A stretch of 64,000 nucleotides of DNA from Alcanivorax sp. DP30 (GTDB taxonomy: Bacteria > Pseudomonadota > Gammaproteobacteria > Pseudomonadales > Alcanivoracaceae). Position numbers and translations under genes: made by a program. Within the stretch, counting starts at the first letter, position 1, and each line of letters begins with the position of its first letter. Shown in pieces: positions 18,164 to 27,464 of this stretch. The notes beneath the pieces are model-generated. The model had not been told where the DNA came from. It saw only the letters and a program-made list of their open reading frames with translations, and did no database searches. The stretch is from positions 498,927 through 562,926 of the forward strand of contig NZ_WTUY01000002.1 in assembly GCF_009882945.1 (NCBI RefSeq), written 5' to 3'.

Positions 18164-18976
18164 TTACTTACGATAGTAGGTTCGGGTGGGAACATTAATG
18201 ACCCTTTCTGAGCCATTCTGGTCCGTCACGAGAACCCTTGTCAGTGTACTGGCCTTATCCGCCCAGTTTTCTATTGGCGCAGTAAACACCGGAAAAACTT
18301 CAAACGCCCAGCGATTGATGGTTCGTTCATCCAGCAAACGCAGGTCGTAATCGGTCAGCTCCAGACCATCCTGGGGCTCAAAACCGTTTGGAAACACAAT
18401 AAACAGGACGTTCTGATCCCAGATTTGCAGAAACTTGCTTTCCGTAAAGCTGATATTCCCCAACGCAGGGTCTGCCACGAAAATGTGGCCATCCTGGTAT
18501 TTCTTGAGAACCACGAAGTGTTTGAAACCGCCATAGGCGATGGGAACAATCGCCGGGTGATCAAGCTCCCGGATATCGTCCATCTCGGCGCGGAAGCCAC
18601 CACTGGGGTGACCCAGTGCGGTAGCCAGGCGTTTCATGTCCAGCAGGGAAAAGCCCCGGCGCTCCACGATCTTGTCGGTCTCACCGAAGCGCAGCAGCCC
18701 TTCCATGATCTGACGCTCCTGGAACTGACGTCCAAGATATTGATTAAGTACGGTGGTCAGGGCAGCGGAGCCACAGGAGTAATCGTAGGCCTGGCGCACG
18801 ACATTGTGGTAGCGAAACTCGGAAACCGGCTTCTCAACCACGATGCCGCGGTCTCTCAGAGGAGCAGGACTGGTCGGGTGCTCGTAGTAGATCTCCCCTT
18901 TCTTGGGGGGCTCGATCACCACGGACTCGTTGGCAGCAAAGTAGATCAGCGCCACACCCAGCATGGAAGTCAGCAT
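18164..18976 (-). CDS. filB: Stand-alone C39-family cysteine peptidase, FilB-like
   Basis: The 270-residue protein has the C39 (bacteriocin-leader peptidase) fold signature: Gln62 and Cys68 in RQAYDYSCGSAAL, His153 in GGFKHFVVL and Asp169 in FVADPALG, so the catalytic set is complete. It lacks the ABC-transporter parts to which C39 domains are usually fused. A short N-terminal hydrophobic stretch (MLGVALIYFAA) suggests membrane anchoring or export, placing the catalytic domain in the periplasm. It belongs to the fil-like operon; Acinetobacter FilB is annotated as a C39 peptidase. Likely substrates are the header-bearing proteins encoded at 20868-21698 and 1-4026, whose N-termini resemble double-glycine leaders. 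That link is my inference. Confidence 0.82.
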   Translation of the reverse strand: MLTSMLGVALIYFAANESVVIEPPKKGEIYYEHPTSPAPLRDRGIVVEKPVSEFRYHNVVRQAYDYSCGSAALTTVLNQYLGRQFQERQIMEGLLRFGETDKIVERRGFSLLDMKRLATALGHPSGGFRAEMDDIRELDHPAIVPIAYGGFKHFVVLKKYQDGHIFVADPALGNISFTESKFLQIWDQNVLFIVFPNGFEPQDGLELTDYDLRLLDERTINRWAFEVFPVFTAPIENWADKASTLTRVLVTDQNGSERVINVPTRTYYRK

Positions 18977-19203
18977 GTAATGGCATCCAGCGTTATTGTT
19001 ATTGTGTGTTTCTTATATGGTGACACATGTTAACTAGGTCCCACCTTGCAGGCAACCATGAAGATTCGCCGAAAAGGCAACCCATAAAGCCCAAGGGCCA
19101 CCTTGAGGGATACAAAAACGGGCTTTATAAATCAAAAAGTTATATCCCGCACCTTATTCTCGCCTGTTCGACATCGTGATTTCGACCTGACTGGTCGTGC
19201 GGA

Positions 19204-20793
19204 TCACAAAGAGAGATCGTACCCATAGCGCTCCGCAGCCTCCTTGAAATGAGGCAGCACCGGAGCCATCCACTCTGCATAGTTACGCCACCGCTCCTTG
19301 GAACTATCATAAATCTTCTGAGTCACTCCTTGGTAACTTGGCGTCGCCAAGGTCCCTCGCTGTTTAGCATGCTCGTCGTAATTAAGCACGGCATCATCCC
19401 AAGGCAACCCAAGGAAATCCAGCGCCTTTCGAGCCTCCCCTTCCAGATCCATAACCAGATCCTCATAACGGATATAGTGCATGCGATCCTTGAGATCGAA
19501 CACCTCCTCATACTGCCAGAGAAGCTTCATAACGTGCTTGTAAAAACTGGCGGCGTTGTCCAAATCAAGGAAGTTAGCCATGGCATCATTCATTTTAAAG
19601 TTCTGCATATACCCACTGAGCACGCAATCGGCAGGATGACGCAGCGAGACAATAAATTTCGCATCCGGGAACAGGCGTAAGATCAAGCCTATATCGACGG
19701 TATTCAAAGGCATCTTTTCTATTAAGACACTGTTCTCACGAAGCTGAAGCTCCTGATCCACAACTTTGAAGTACGTTTCACGAAACCCCCTCACCTGCTC
19801 CTCACCAATAGCCTTGATATAGTCCATCACCGACAGCCATTGAGACTTCCATCCTGAAGACTTATGCAATAAGCCAGCTTGCGTCGCCATGGCTTGCATC
19901 CATGACGTACTCTGCCGAAGCACCGTCGCCATCGTGGGCGGCTCTTCCATGGCCTGAATTTCCGGATGAGAATCCAGTACCTGCTCAAGCAAAGTCGTCC
20001 CTGAGCGGGGAAATCCAAGCATGAAAACCGGGGTACGAGACGGACTTGACAGCTCAGACCAAGAACCCACCCAATCCTTGGTAAAAAGTGTCCTAAAAAC
20101 CTCAACCCGACGGCGTATCGCGTTTTTTGAAACAAGACGAGATTCTATTTTCGATTGAATCTGATTGCCTTTAGTAGCAGCAGAAAAGGCTGCGCCATAT
20201 TCTCCTTTGGCGTCCAAGGCCTTACCCAGCACCTTAAGGACTCCCCCCATATACCGATCTGCCTTTTTCCCATTGAGCCTCTGAGGAAGCTGATCGATTA
20301 ACGCTTTATAGTTTTTCTTTTGAAGCTGGACATTGCCCCACAGGAGCAAGGCTCTTGATTCCGCGCCTTTGTCATTAAGCTTATCGAGCTCTGCCAGCTC
20401 CTTCAGCGCGCTGTCTGGATCAAGCAATCGCTCATAAGCTTCTGCCCTCGCAAGGAAGTACTCAGCATTTATTGAGTCAGACCATTTACGAACTTTTGAA
20501 AGAGCAGTCAAAGCATCCTGCCACCGCGCATCTGCATGGTAAGCCTGGTACATCAACTGCCAGCTTCTCCAGTCTTTTGGAGCCACCCGTACAATTGGCT
20601 CAGCCAGATCATAAATTTGCTGGACATCGTCATAACCCAATGCCGATCTAAAACAGAAATCAGCAGCGCCATAATCTACATAGCCTTTCGCCACGAAACG
20701 CAATACCAGCTGAGACGCACTTTTATAATCGCCTTTTTCACACAGAATTTTAACCGAAGAAGGGAGCTCTTTTGCCGTCAAGACTTGCTTCAT
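19204..20793 (-). CDS. TPR-containing sulfotransferase
   Basis: Residues 1-220 form helical tetratricopeptide-like repeats (for example NAEYFLARAEAYERLLDPD), followed by a sulfotransferase domain. The phosphate loop of the PAPS site is GFPRSGTT near residue 256, and the 3'-phosphate motif is in VSLRHPADCVLSGY near 385. The family moves sulfate from PAPS to sugars, tyrosines or other acceptors. I chose the ATG at 20793 because AAGAG lies six bases upstream; this falls just past the filA terminator. The gene is AT-richer than its neighbours (42% GC in a 60-base line I counted) and separates filA from filB, so it may be a later insertion. The acceptor is unknown; a header protein is one possibility. 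Confidence 0.85.
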   Translation of the reverse strand: MKQVLTAKELPSSVKILCEKGDYKSASQLVLRFVAKGYVDYGAADFCFRSALGYDDVQQIYDLAEPIVRVAPKDWRSWQLMYQAYHADARWQDALTALSKVRKWSDSINAEYFLARAEAYERLLDPDSALKELAELDKLNDKGAESRALLLWGNVQLQKKNYKALIDQLPQRLNGKKADRYMGGVLKVLGKALDAKGEYGAAFSAATKGNQIQSKIESRLVSKNAIRRRVEVFRTLFTKDWVGSWSELSSPSRTPVFMLGFPRSGTTLLEQVLDSHPEIQAMEEPPTMATVLRQSTSWMQAMATQAGLLHKSSGWKSQWLSVMDYIKAIGEEQVRGFRETYFKVVDQELQLRENSVLIEKMPLNTVDIGLILRLFPDAKFIVSLRHPADCVLSGYMQNFKMNDAMANFLDLDNAASFYKHVMKLLWQYEEVFDLKDRMHYIRYEDLVMDLEGEARKALDFLGLPWDDAVLNYDEHAKQRGTLATPSYQGVTQKIYDSSKERWRNYAEWMAPVLPHFKEAAERYGYDLSL

Positions 20794-20809
20794 AACCAAC
20801 TCTTTTTAA

Positions 20810-20838
20810 ACAAAAACGCCCGGCAAAGAGCCGGGCGT
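20810..20838 (-). terminator. Strong intrinsic terminator directly after filA
   Basis: Read on the minus strand: CGCCCGGC-TCTTT-GCCGGGCG followed by TTTTTGTTT, a textbook rho-independent terminator. It ends about 17 bases before the ATG of the sulfotransferase gene, leaving no room for a promoter, so downstream genes probably depend on read-through or on an internal promoter. Confidence 0.93.
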
Positions 20839-20867
20839 TTCAGAATAGCACCAAAGTGCTGTGGAAC

Positions 20868-21698
20868 TTAGTGACCAGAGATAGTGATGGTTTGGCCAGA
20901 AAGATCCAGACCAGTAATGTAAACATTACCGATAGCCGGTGCAGAGCCGTCGTCAGCACCAAAAGCAACACCCATGGCAGCAATATTGATGCCTGAGAGA
21001 GCGGTGTTTGTAGCGATTTCCAGGCCAGAGGTAGTGATGTTGCCGGTAATGCCGTTAACATCTACGTTCCGAATGGAGATCTGATCAGCAACCAATGCGC
21101 CACCACCGCCAGCACTCTGATCACGCAGAGTGAGGTTATCGGTAGCATTACCCAGCGTACCAATGTCGATGGTCAAAACAGAAGTTGTAGAAAGCGCAAA
21201 GAAGTTGGCGGCCTCGGAGCCCAGCTGCACGGCAAGATCAACGTTATCCAGAGTCAGGCTTACGCTATCCAGCAACGGATCACCTGCCCCCAATGCTGTC
21301 AGCTCAGTCCCAACCTTGGCAATACCTGCAGCCACATCACTACCGTCCGTACCTTGGCCGACGTAAATATCACCTGTATCAATGGTCAGAGAAGGCACAG
21401 AAATATAGGCCTGCAGAACACCACCACCGGAAGCGGTACTGGAAGAATCGATCTCGATAGTGATGTCACCAGTAAGACCCATGTTGTCGATCAAGATCAT
21501 ACCTTCGCCAGTGTTAGTGCCGAAGCCATCAGTGTCTTCAATACCCACGTCCAATTGGGCGTTCAGGCTCAGACCAATAGAAATACCATCCTGACCAGTT
21601 ACGCTGGACAGGGCTTCGTCCTGCATGGGCTCGAGAGCCAGGGCGCTCATGGGCGCGGCGGCTACGGCAGCTGCAAGAGCAAGTTTCTTAAAACCCAT
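20868..21698 (-). CDS. filA: FilA-like (DUF6160-type) exported header protein
   Basis: I chose the ATG at 21698, preceded by GAGGAGA at six bases. The signal peptide (MGFKKLALAAAVAAAPMSALA) is followed by LEPMQDEALSSVTGQDG, the header conserved in FilA-type proteins and in the four proteins at 1-4026. The 276-residue product then has long repetitive alternating stretches rich in Asp, Gly, Ser and Thr (ISIGLSLNAQLDV, GDITIEID, SLTIDTGDIYV, ILTIDIGTLG) with no cysteine in the mature part, consistent with a secreted beta-solenoid or a fibre subunit. A good ribosome site and a strong terminator right after the gene fit a highly expressed major subunit. It heads the fil-like cluster. The actual structure is unknown. 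Confidence 0.78.
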   Translation of the reverse strand: MGFKKLALAAAVAAAPMSALALEPMQDEALSSVTGQDGISIGLSLNAQLDVGIEDTDGFGTNTGEGMILIDNMGLTGDITIEIDSSSTASGGGVLQAYISVPSLTIDTGDIYVGQGTDGSDVAAGIAKVGTELTALGAGDPLLDSVSLTLDNVDLAVQLGSEAANFFALSTTSVLTIDIGTLGNATDNLTLRDQSAGGGGALVADQISIRNVDVNGITGNITTSGLEIATNTALSGINIAAMGVAFGADDGSAPAIGNVYITGLDLSGQTITISGH

Positions 21699-22008
21699 TG
21701 TTGTTCTCCTCGTGTGCACAACGTGTGTTTTTTGTAATCCTTATACGCGCCCCGGTTCTCGCAAGGCACGTATCAACGTTAACACAACAGTTACAAAAAC
21801 AAATGGGTTCGTTACAAAGAAATTCCAGCACAGACAATCCTCACAAACCATTGTATTCATTGGGGTTTAGTGAAATTGAGACGAATGTCTTAGTTATATT
21901 TTTACGATACAACCCCGGCACAAGCGTCCGCAGTGTTACGCTCAGTAACAAGGTTGGGAAGATTTTCTGTAACAGGTACACTGGCCCACCCTGTTTTGAC
22001 GCCAGACC
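21699..22008. other. Intergenic gap upstream of filA and pabB
   Basis: This AT-rich stretch must contain the divergent promoters of filA (leftward) and pabB (rightward). I see no gene and no -35/-10 pair that I trust. Confidence 0.5.
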
Positions 22009-23118
22009 ATGACTTTCAGCTGCCTTTTTCCTCTTGATGGGCATATCGTCGCCCTGCCCGACCCGGATCTGACCCTGCGCGCAGAGTCAGCGGGGGATGT
22101 GCCGGCGCTGATTGAACAGATCCATTCCCGGATGGCGAGCGAGTTTGTGTTTGCCGCCGGGCTGATGCCTTATGAGTTGAACCCTGTCGTCTCCGGGGCT
22201 GGCGCCATGGTGGTCCATTTATACAAGACGGCCCCTCAGCGGCTGGAAGACCTCCCCCCGGCAGCAGTTCCACCCTTCTCTCTGGATCTTCCATTCCAGC
22301 CAGAGCAATCCAAAGATGCCTATCTAGCCAGCCTTGCAAGGATCAAGGCATATTTGGCTGCGGGCGACTGTTATCAAGTGAACCTGGCACAGCGCTTTGT
22401 GTCTTCTTATACAGGCAGCCCACTCACTGCCTGGCTGGCCCTTCAGTCCCGACACCCTGCCCCGCACAGTTGTTATTTCGATGCCGGCAATGCTCAGGTT
22501 TTTGGAGTATCTCCCGAGCGTTTTCTGTCTGTGACCGGTCGGCAGGTGGTGACTGAACCTATCAAGGGCTCTCGCCCCAGGGGAAACACGCCTGTTGAGG
22601 ATGACGCTCTGGGTATCGAGTTGCGCAACAACCCCAAGGATCAGGCCGAGAACTTGATGATTGTGGATCTGCTTCGCAATGACCTTGGCGCCTGTTGCGA
22701 GCCCGGCACGGTGACCGCAACGCCTCTGTTCGAACTGCGCCGTTTCAGCAATGTCCAGCACCTGGTCAGCACGATTAGTGGCGTGCTTAAAGAGGACTTG
22801 TCGCCGCTGCATGCGCTATGGCAGGCGTTCCCCGGTGGATCAATCACCGGCGCTCCGAAAAAACGTGCCATGGAGATTATTGCCGAGCTGGAGCCCGTCC
22901 CCCGCGGCGCCTATTGCGGCAGCTTCTTCTGGATGGACAACAAGGGCAACCTGGACAGCAATATCCTGATCCGCACCCTGCAGACCGATGGCAACAAGTT
23001 GTACTGCCACGGCGGAGGCGGGATTGTGTTTGATTCGGACCCCCAGTCAGAATACGAGGAGAGTCGCTTCAAGGTGGAGAAGTTGATGGGGGCGCTGGAG
23101 GAGCGGTTTCTGGAATAA
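22009..23118 (+). CDS. pabB: Aminodeoxychorismate synthase component I PabB
   Basis: PabB converts chorismate plus ammonia (from PabA) to 4-amino-4-deoxychorismate for folate synthesis. The chorismate-binding domain fills residues about 95-369, with PIKGSRPRG carrying the active-site lysine, NPKDQAENLMIVDLLRNDLG, and PGGSITGAPKKRAMEII. The 369-residue length is shorter than E. coli PabB (453) because the N-terminal beta domain is reduced. Trp/anthranilate synthase is less likely because PIKG carries the lysine typical of PabB where TrpE has PIAG. The gene stands alone and diverges from filA. Confidence 0.88.
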   Translation: MTFSCLFPLDGHIVALPDPDLTLRAESAGDVPALIEQIHSRMASEFVFAAGLMPYELNPVVSGAGAMVVHLYKTAPQRLEDLPPAAVPPFSLDLPFQPEQSKDAYLASLARIKAYLAAGDCYQVNLAQRFVSSYTGSPLTAWLALQSRHPAPHSCYFDAGNAQVFGVSPERFLSVTGRQVVTEPIKGSRPRGNTPVEDDALGIELRNNPKDQAENLMIVDLLRNDLGACCEPGTVTATPLFELRRFSNVQHLVSTISGVLKEDLSPLHALWQAFPGGSITGAPKKRAMEIIAELEPVPRGAYCGSFFWMDNKGNLDSNILIRTLQTDGNKLYCHGGGGIVFDSDPQSEYEESRFKVEKLMGALEERFLE

Positions 23119-23149
23119 CGCGACAGGCCACGCGACACACAAAAACCCC

Positions 23150-23220
23150 GTAGGAGCCAGCCTGCAGGCGAATGGGTTTAGCCCATGGAACAAGGCTTCG
23201 CTTGCAGGCAAGCTCCCACA
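23150..23220. repeat. REP-like inverted pair between pabB and thrH
   Basis: Arms GTAGGAGCCAGCCTGCAGGC and CTTGCAGGCAAGCTCCCACA are separated by about 30 bases that include the hairpin GGGTTTAGCCC. It lies between converging genes. Confidence 0.75.
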
Positions 23221-23234
23221 GCTTGCCGCATCCC

Positions 23235-23852
23235 TTACAGCGGGATATCCCGTGGGCTCGCCTTGACGATTTCCTTTTTCAGGTCTTCGTAGCTGTGCAC
23301 CGCCGGGAACTGTGGGAATTCTGCAATCACGTTGTCCGGCGCATGGAACAGGATGCCCTGCTCAGCTTCGGCCAGCATGGTGGTGTCGTTGTAGGAGTCA
23401 CCGGCTGAGATGCAGTGGTAGTTCAGGCTGTGGAAGGCCTTGATGGACATACGCTTGGGATCTTTCTGGCGCAGTTTGTAATCGGTGATCTTGCCGTTCT
23501 CGTCCACTTCCAGACGGTGGCAAAACAGCGTCGGCCAGCCCAGCTTCTTCATCAGCGGCTTGGCAAACTCGTAGAACGTGTCGGACAGGATGATCAGCTG
23601 GAAGTTCTCGCGAGCCCAGTCGACAAACTCCTTGGCGCCGTCCAGCGGGTCCAGGGTGTCGATGACCTCCTGGATGTCTGGCAGGCCATAGCCGTTCTCG
23701 TCCAGGATACGCAGGCGCATCTGCATGAGTTCGTCGTAATCCGGGATATCCCGGGTGGTGGCACGGAGCTCTTCAATTCCGGTTTTTTCAGCAAAGTTGA
23801 TCCAGATTTCCGGGATCAGGACCCCTTCCAGGTCCAGACACAGCAATTCCAC
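23235..23852 (-). CDS. thrH: Phosphoserine phosphatase / homoserine phosphotransferase ThrH
   Basis: ThrH is a HAD-family enzyme that dephosphorylates phosphoserine and can pass the phosphate to homoserine. The 205-residue protein starts MELLCLDLEGVLIPEIW; DLEGVL (Asp7) replaces the usual DxDGT, as known for ThrH. ILSDTFYEF is motif II, and AGDSYNDTTML is motif III/IV with the metal-binding aspartates. The length is exact for the family. Ordinary SerB is longer and has DMDST. The gene is monocistronic between a REP element and the cysB region. Confidence 0.94.
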   Translation of the reverse strand: MELLCLDLEGVLIPEIWINFAEKTGIEELRATTRDIPDYDELMQMRLRILDENGYGLPDIQEVIDTLDPLDGAKEFVDWARENFQLIILSDTFYEFAKPLMKKLGWPTLFCHRLEVDENGKITDYKLRQKDPKRMSIKAFHSLNYHCISAGDSYNDTTMLAEAEQGILFHAPDNVIAEFPQFPAVHSYEDLKKEIVKASPRDIPL

Positions 23853-23946
23853 AGCATTCCCCTAGGGTTGATCAGGCGCGCACAATGTAGCCGCGGCACC
23901 TGTAGAAATCAATTGGCGTGGGTTTAAGACAGGATTTGAGACAGGG

Positions 23947-24143
23947 TTTACCACAGAGATCACCGAGGAAAACCTTCAACTGGCTGGTGGGTGCGTTTTC
24001 CCGTGGGAACGGAGCCTTGAAAGCAAATGGGAACCCACTTGGTCAGGACAGCCATTGGGCAATACATGTCTACTGATGAGGCACAGAGCAACCGATTAAG
24101 CCGGGGTTTCAATCAGTGATCTCCGTGCCCTCTGTGGTAAAAA
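23947..24143. repeat. Inverted 'ACCACAGAG' repeat arms
   Basis: TTTACCACAGAGATCACCGA at 23947 and its diverged inverse (TCCGTGCCCTCTGTGGTAAA, ending 24143) enclose about 150 bases with no gene. The right arm lies next to the cysB stop. This resembles a widespread small inverted repeat of gammaproteobacteria. Confidence 0.55.
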
Positions 24144-24147
24144 GGGT

Positions 24148-25149
<1,002 letters not shown>

Positions 25150-25215
25150 TTATAAGAATATAAGTAATTATGCAGCAAAAGCATAGCAACGTAACGCGCC
25201 GTCACTGCCGAACTG

Positions 25216-26130
25216 CTATTGACCACCGTTGGCCAGATTGGATATGCCGTGGGGCACATGCCCGGCCGCCACGTGTTCAGCGGCCGATTCACAGTGCCCC
25301 TGCTGGTCATCGAAGAACATGTCAGCACCAAATGCCCGCAGGAAATCCCCTTTCGGCAAACCACCCAGAAACAGACTCTCGTCCAGACGAATATCCCATT
25401 CCCGCAGGGTGCGCACCACCCGCTCATGGGCCGGGGCACTGCGCGCCGTTACCAGGGCGGTACGGATCGGGCACTGATCATGGGGGAAGCTTTTCTGCAA
25501 TTGATGTAACGCAGCCAGGAACGGCTTGAAGGGGCCACCATTCATAGGTGTGCGTGCAGAACGCTTTTCATTTTCGGTGAACGCGGCCAGGCCATCACTC
25601 TGGAAGATCTGCTCGGACTCATCAGAAAACAATACTGCATCCCCATCGAAGGCCACACGCAATACCCCATCCTCTCGCTGACACTGGCCACCGGACAGAA
25701 TAGTTGCGGCTGCATAGCCAGCCTCAAGCACCTGACGCACATCATCCGGATCCGTGGACAGAAACAGGTGTGCCCCGAACGCGGAAACATATCGGTGCGG
25801 GCTTTCACCACTGGCAAAGGCCGCACGGGTAATTGGCAGGCCATAGTGCTCAATGGAGTTGAAAACACGCAGGCCGGTATCAGAGCTGTTCCTGGAAAGC
25901 AGGATCACTTCTACCCTGCCCTCGCCGTCTGCCAGATCATTGATGGCCAGCAGTTTCTTCGCCAGCGGGAAGGCATCGCCGGGTTTAAGCACCTCTTCCT
26001 CGTGTTCGATCTGGTAATCCTGAAAAGCATCCAGACCCTGCTCCAGATAGACTTTATGGCTATCTGAAAGATCGAAGAGCGCTCGCGAACTGATCGCCAC
26101 CACCAGCTTCCCATCAAACGACACAGGCAT
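25216..26130 (-). CDS. 5'-nucleotidase (PF06189-type)
   Basis: The 304-residue protein matches the cytosolic 5'-nucleotidase family of bacteria: VVAISSRALFDLSDSHKVY near the start, LLSRNSSDTGLRVFNSIEHYGLPI, RAAFASGESPHRYVSAFGAHLFLST, and VAFDGDAVLFSDESE, where FDGDAV provides the catalytic aspartates. PMNGGPFKPFL and TARSAPAHERVVRTLREW complete the pattern. It dephosphorylates nucleoside monophosphates, probably for purine turnover. It is transcribed leftward alone behind the divergent H1-like gene. Substrate preference cannot be read from sequence. Confidence 0.85.
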   Translation of the reverse strand: MPVSFDGKLVVAISSRALFDLSDSHKVYLEQGLDAFQDYQIEHEEEVLKPGDAFPLAKKLLAINDLADGEGRVEVILLSRNSSDTGLRVFNSIEHYGLPITRAAFASGESPHRYVSAFGAHLFLSTDPDDVRQVLEAGYAAATILSGGQCQREDGVLRVAFDGDAVLFSDESEQIFQSDGLAAFTENEKRSARTPMNGGPFKPFLAALHQLQKSFPHDQCPIRTALVTARSAPAHERVVRTLREWDIRLDESLFLGGLPKGDFLRAFGADMFFDDQQGHCESAAEHVAAGHVPHGISNLANGGQ

Positions 26131-26343
26131 GATTAATCTCTTTTCAGTCTAATGCCGTCAGTATCCTGCTGTAGGTTTCAAAGCGCAATGTGATGATTGA
26201 TCGCGGTAAAAATGCCTATTCTGTCCGACACAAATTGATCAATGGTTGTTCAGGTCATAGTTGTGGCATAGAGTTGCTTAAGCGCTGTTCGCAGCGTCAT
26301 GCCAAGCTGTTTCATACCATCCGAAGGGGAAAGGGAGTCGTCC

Positions 26344-26967
26344 ATGGCTGCTAACAAGGTTAAAGATACCGTTGAGGAACTTCAGGCGCAGATCCGCAAG
26401 TTGGCTGAGCGCTTTGATAAAGAACGTGAGAAGCAAATCGGCCAGCTGGAGAAACAGCTGGAAAACGTGCGTGACCGCCTCAACAAGGAAATGGAGCGTC
26501 GTCGCGAATACCTGAACAAACTCGAATCCCTGCAGGCCGAGTACCGTGAGAAGGCGACCTCCACGGTGAAACGCCAGCTGGAACGCGCACGCAAGGCTGC
26601 TGATGATGCCCGCAGCCAAGTCGATGATTCACAGGCTCGCAAGCGTATTCTGGAAACCGAGGTTAAAGTGCTGAAAGCCACCGCCAAGCAGGCTCACAGC
26701 CTGGCTCGGGTAATTGGCCAGTACGAAAAGGATCTGGAAAAGCGCGCCAAGGAAATTGAAAAGAAGGTAGCGCCGAAGAAAGCGGCCAGTCGCAAAGCGC
26801 CCGCCAAGAAAAAAGCGGCAGCCAAAAAAGCACCGGCCAAGAAAGCCGCTGCCAAGAAGGTAACGGCGAAGAAAGCGCCTGCCAAGAAGAAGGCGGCCGC
26901 TAAAAAAGCCCCGGCCAAGAAGAAGGCTGCAGCTAAAAAGGCGCCTGCGCCAAAAGCTGAAGGCTAA
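26344..26967 (+). CDS. Histone H1-like / AlgP-type protein with Lys-Ala-Pro repeats
   Basis: I chose the ATG at 26344, behind AAAGGGAG. The first 145 residues are a charged coiled coil (EELQAQIRKLAERFDKEREKQ). The C-terminal 60 residues are tandem KAPAKKKAAAKK units, as in P. aeruginosa AlgP and eukaryotic H1 tails, so it probably binds DNA non-specifically. AlgP is linked to alginate and chromatin-like control in Pseudomonas. Repeat number is likely to vary between strains through slippage. A strong terminator follows. The role here is inferred from tail composition only. Confidence 0.82.
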   Translation: MAANKVKDTVEELQAQIRKLAERFDKEREKQIGQLEKQLENVRDRLNKEMERRREYLNKLESLQAEYREKATSTVKRQLERARKAADDARSQVDDSQARKRILETEVKVLKATAKQAHSLARVIGQYEKDLEKRAKEIEKKVAPKKAASRKAPAKKKAAAKKAPAKKAAAKKVTAKKAPAKKKAAAKKAPAKKKAAAKKAPAPKAEG

Positions 26968-26993
26968 GACTTCTTACTGAGTCTGGAATACAG

Positions 26994-27026
26994 AAAAGCC
27001 CCTTCCTCACGGTTGGGGCTTTTTTG
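26994..27026 (+). terminator. Intrinsic terminator of the H1-like gene
   Basis: AAAAGCCCC-TTCCTCACGGTT-GGGGCTTTTTT: an eight-pair stem followed by six T residues, 27 bases after the stop codon. Confidence 0.9.
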
Positions 27027-27077
27027 TGTTTGCACACGGATTCACGTAGCAGGAACACCCACTGCGGGGCCTGGCAG

Positions 27078-27464
27078 TCAGGCCTTGCCGGGAAGCACCT
27101 CTTCCATCCCCGCCAGATAGCGAATCTGGTGTTGATCCGATTCTCCCGCCACTTCCTTGAGTGTCTGGTAGGTGCGCAACCCCAGACGATAGGCCTGGCC
27201 CGCCCGCTGGCAACTGACTACTTCCGCATCCACCTGTCGCAGGATCATGGCTGGGGAATAGAGATCCAGCTTGATTCGAGCACCTGGTGACAGGCGCACC
27301 GGAGAGGTAACACCCAGCCCGAAGCGGTTGTAATCCAGCGCCTTGGCGCGGGTGACAAAACGCCAGCCGCCAAACAAACGATGACGAAACACATCCACGC
27401 GCATCTGTGTGTTGATACGTGCCAGCTTGCGCCGATTGGCGCCACGGGATTCTCTGTTGTCCAT
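27078..27464 (-). CDS. PilZ-like domain protein
   Basis: The 128-residue protein fits a single PilZ domain, a beta barrel that binds cyclic di-GMP. The N-terminal arginine motif is present as RRKLARI (R-x-x-x-R near residues 12-16). The second motif, usually D/N-x-S-x-x-G, appears as DYNRFGLG, with N for S, so ligand binding may be weaker. VVSCQRAGQAYRLGLR is the usual last strand. It may be a regulator of motility or surface traits; the partner is unknown. It is transcribed leftward alone. Confidence 0.7.
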   Translation of the reverse strand: MDNRESRGANRRKLARINTQMRVDVFRHRLFGGWRFVTRAKALDYNRFGLGVTSPVRLSPGARIKLDLYSPAMILRQVDAEVVSCQRAGQAYRLGLRTYQTLKEVAGESDQHQIRYLAGMEEVLPGKA

